From: JBKPHS01 sp046729975
Lineage (GTDB): Bacteria; Actinomycetota; Thermoleophilia; Solirubrobacterales; Thermoleophilaceae
Length of the DNA: 8,100 nt
Assembly (NCBI GenBank): GCA_046729975.1
Contig: JBKPHS010000052.1
Span: 1-8,100, forward strand
Direction of reading: 5' to 3'
The notes beneath the pieces are model-generated. The model made no database searches. It saw nothing but the letters and a program-made list of their open reading frames with translations, and was not told the DNA's origin. The position numbers and the translations under genes are program-made. Of this stretch, positions 6,927-8,100 are shown one piece after another. The stretch's first letter is position 1, and every line of letters begins with the position of its first letter.

Positions 6927-7682
6927 TCACGGTGCCTCGACACGGTGGCGTATCCAGCACGCCGGCTCGACGTACTCGCCAACGTCTCTCTCACGATCAA
7001 TCTCGATAGGCACGAGCGCACCCGGCACGACGTAGACGCCGCTCTCCGGCAGATCCATACCGGTCCACCCCTCCCACTCAGCGACGCTGCCGGTGACGCG
7101 CATCGCTTCCGACGCCGACCGAAGGATCTCGCCGCCGACACGTTCGTGCACACGGATCCAAGGGTCGAACGGCAATCCATCGTCACGGCGCCAGTGCATG
7201 TAGCGCTCCATGGGGACCAGGGGATAGCGGTGCTTCTCGGTCGGGCGGACCGGTGCGACGAGATCGGGCAGACCATGGCGGCTGACTACCTCTGTCATCG
7301 CCCTGACTGCGTCTGGGCTGATTCCGCGGCCGAGCCACGCTGGGCTAACGACGATCATGAGCGCGGATACGGCGGTCGGGGTCGCGCCCTCGCGCAGACA
7401 AGCCACCCCGTCCTGGAGAACCGCGTCGATTCCGCCGTCCGGGAGCGTTTGCGGATCCCCGTTCCAGCGGATGGGAATGCAGTTGCCCATAGCCGCGAGC
7501 GAGCCAGTCTGCTCGTCGACCAGTGCGAACTGGTAGTCGGGCGCAAGCTCGTAGAGAAACCGCCAGAGCGCCATGACCACCGCGCCGTGGTTCAGGAAGA
7601 CCGGCCACGGCGAAGCGCCCAAGCGAAGCATCTCTGCCTCGAGCTCGGGCCGCTCCGCGACGGTCACCAGGCTGAGAGACAC
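6927..7682 (-). CDS. GNAT-like acetyltransferase family protein
   Basis: A 251-residue protein resembling a group of actinobacterial GNAT-fold proteins of about this length. The N-terminal half has the pattern LWRFLYELAPDYQFALVDEQTG (39-60), then GNCIPIRWNGDPQTLPDGGIDAVL (66-89). The acetyl-CoA loop appears as VSPAWLGRGIS (111-121), a degenerate form of the QxxGxG motif. The C-terminal part, VYVVPGALVPIEIDRERDVGEYVEPACWIRHRV (216-248), is characteristic of the group, as I recall it. Whether it still acetylates is open. The GTG at 7682 is the first start after the AHSA1-type stop ten bases upstream; no clear ribosome site is present, so coupled translation is likely. The cupin gene follows 66 bases later on the same strand. 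Confidence 0.78.
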   Translation of the reverse strand: MSLSLVTVAERPELEAEMLRLGASPWPVFLNHGAVVMALWRFLYELAPDYQFALVDEQTGSLAAMGNCIPIRWNGDPQTLPDGGIDAVLQDGVACLREGATPTAVSALMIVVSPAWLGRGISPDAVRAMTEVVSRHGLPDLVAPVRPTEKHRYPLVPMERYMHWRRDDGLPFDPWIRVHERVGGEILRSASEAMRVTGSVAEWEGWTGMDLPESGVYVVPGALVPIEIDRERDVGEYVEPACWIRHRVEAP

Positions 7683-7692
7683 GGGTGGCTGG

Positions 7693-8100
7693 TTATGCCT
7701 GCGAGATGGATCGCTCGAGCTTGTCGAAGCTGTCCGTCCAGCCGTTCCGGTGGAGCTCGTGGCGCGCCTCGGTCTTGAAGGGAGCCTGAGTGAGGAGGAC
7801 CTCGGTCGACCCGCCGAGATCCCGAAACGACAGCTCGACCAGGTTCTCGACGTCGTCGGGATCCGGGTCCTCCCATAAGAACGTAAAGGCGAGGCGGGCG
7901 GGCGGATCGACCTCGCGGAACTCCCCCGTGAGATAGAAGCGATCGCCCTCCGGCGGCTTCATCTCGATGCGGTAGCTGTCTCCGACGCGGGGGTTGAACT
8001 CGAGGCTAGGGACCGTGAAGCCCTCAGGCCCCCACCACCTCGCCAGCTCGTCCGCATCGCGGAAGGCGCCAAACACGACCGACGGAGCGGCGGGGAGGAC
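7693..8100 (-). CDS. AHSA1/SRPBCC domain protein (N-terminus beyond window edge)
   Basis: The frame is open to base 8100 and encodes 135 residues of a START-like/SRPBCC helix-grip domain of the AHSA1 type (activator of Hsp90 ATPase homologue), a ligand-binding fold of unknown ligand in most bacteria. The visible start VLPAAPSVVFGAFRDADELARWWGPEGF (1-28) is the usual first helix of the family, so only some 10-20 residues are missing. Further landmarks are GDSYRIEM (40-47), LTGEFREVDPPARLAFTFLWED (57-78) and the closing helix GWTDSFDKLERSI (120-132). Starting at the internal GTG at 8076 would cut the first helix and is rejected. The gene begins a minus-strand row with the GNAT-like and cupin genes. 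Confidence 0.88.
   Translation of the reverse strand, partial: VLPAAPSVVFGAFRDADELARWWGPEGFTVPSLEFNPRVGDSYRIEMKPPEGDRFYLTGEFREVDPPARLAFTFLWEDPDPDDVENLVELSFRDLGGSTEVLLTQAPFKTEARHELHRNGWTDSFDKLERSISQA

Noticed and set aside
6318..7778. A 486-codon open frame on the plus strand.
   Set aside because: It runs antisense through the cupin and GNAT-like genes, both of which have clear family motifs and better start signals. Long antisense frames are expected in GC-rich coding DNA, and its product is low in hydrophobic-core pattern and resembles no family.

Overview
The window is GC-rich with G/C-dominated third codon positions, and carries an actinobacterial-type clpC beside YCII, SnoaL-like and GNAT genes. 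This suits a high-GC actinomycete, and the Clp-N repeat wording (for example the DFDADSEKIRNEVIRML stretch) suggests class Thermoleophilia. That placement is inferred from memory of the family and was not searched. No tRNA, rRNA, insertion sequence, CRISPR array or phage gene was seen, so this looks like ordinary chromosome.

Layout. 1-804 (-): 5' part of clpC, cut by the window edge. 805-1017: its upstream region, with a putative long leader and an AT-rich inverted repeat. 1018-1320 (-): YCII-domain protein, possibly leaderless. 1321-1391: compact divergent promoter region. 1392-1814 (+): DoxX-type membrane protein, whose end overlaps an SDR-type NAD(P)-binding gene (1807-2606, +) that is broken by a one-base frameshift. 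2628-3169 (-): two small unrecognised genes overlapping by four bases. 3170-3378: divergent regulatory region with hairpins and a tiny ORF. 3379-4904 (+): tightly spaced GNAT, SnoaL-like and VOC genes. 4995-6278 (+): Tat-exported sulfite-oxidase-type molybdoenzyme. 6297-8100 (-): three genes, in transcription order AHSA1/SRPBCC (5' end outside the window), GNAT-like and cupin.

How they may work together. clpC is protein quality control. Most of the rest are small enzymes of broad families (acetyltransferase, NTF2-fold, VOC, cupin, SRPBCC, YCII, SDR, DoxX) whose substrates cannot be read from sequence. The GNAT-SnoaL-VOC and AHSA1-GNAT-cupin groups look like operons by spacing and strand. The molybdoenzyme would act outside the membrane, probably on sulfite, but no cytochrome partner lies in the window.

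I found no convincing evidence of a new defence or mobile system. The points most worth a second look are the SDR frameshift, the unknown overlapping gene pair, the clpC leader and the solitary exported sulfite-oxidase-type enzyme.
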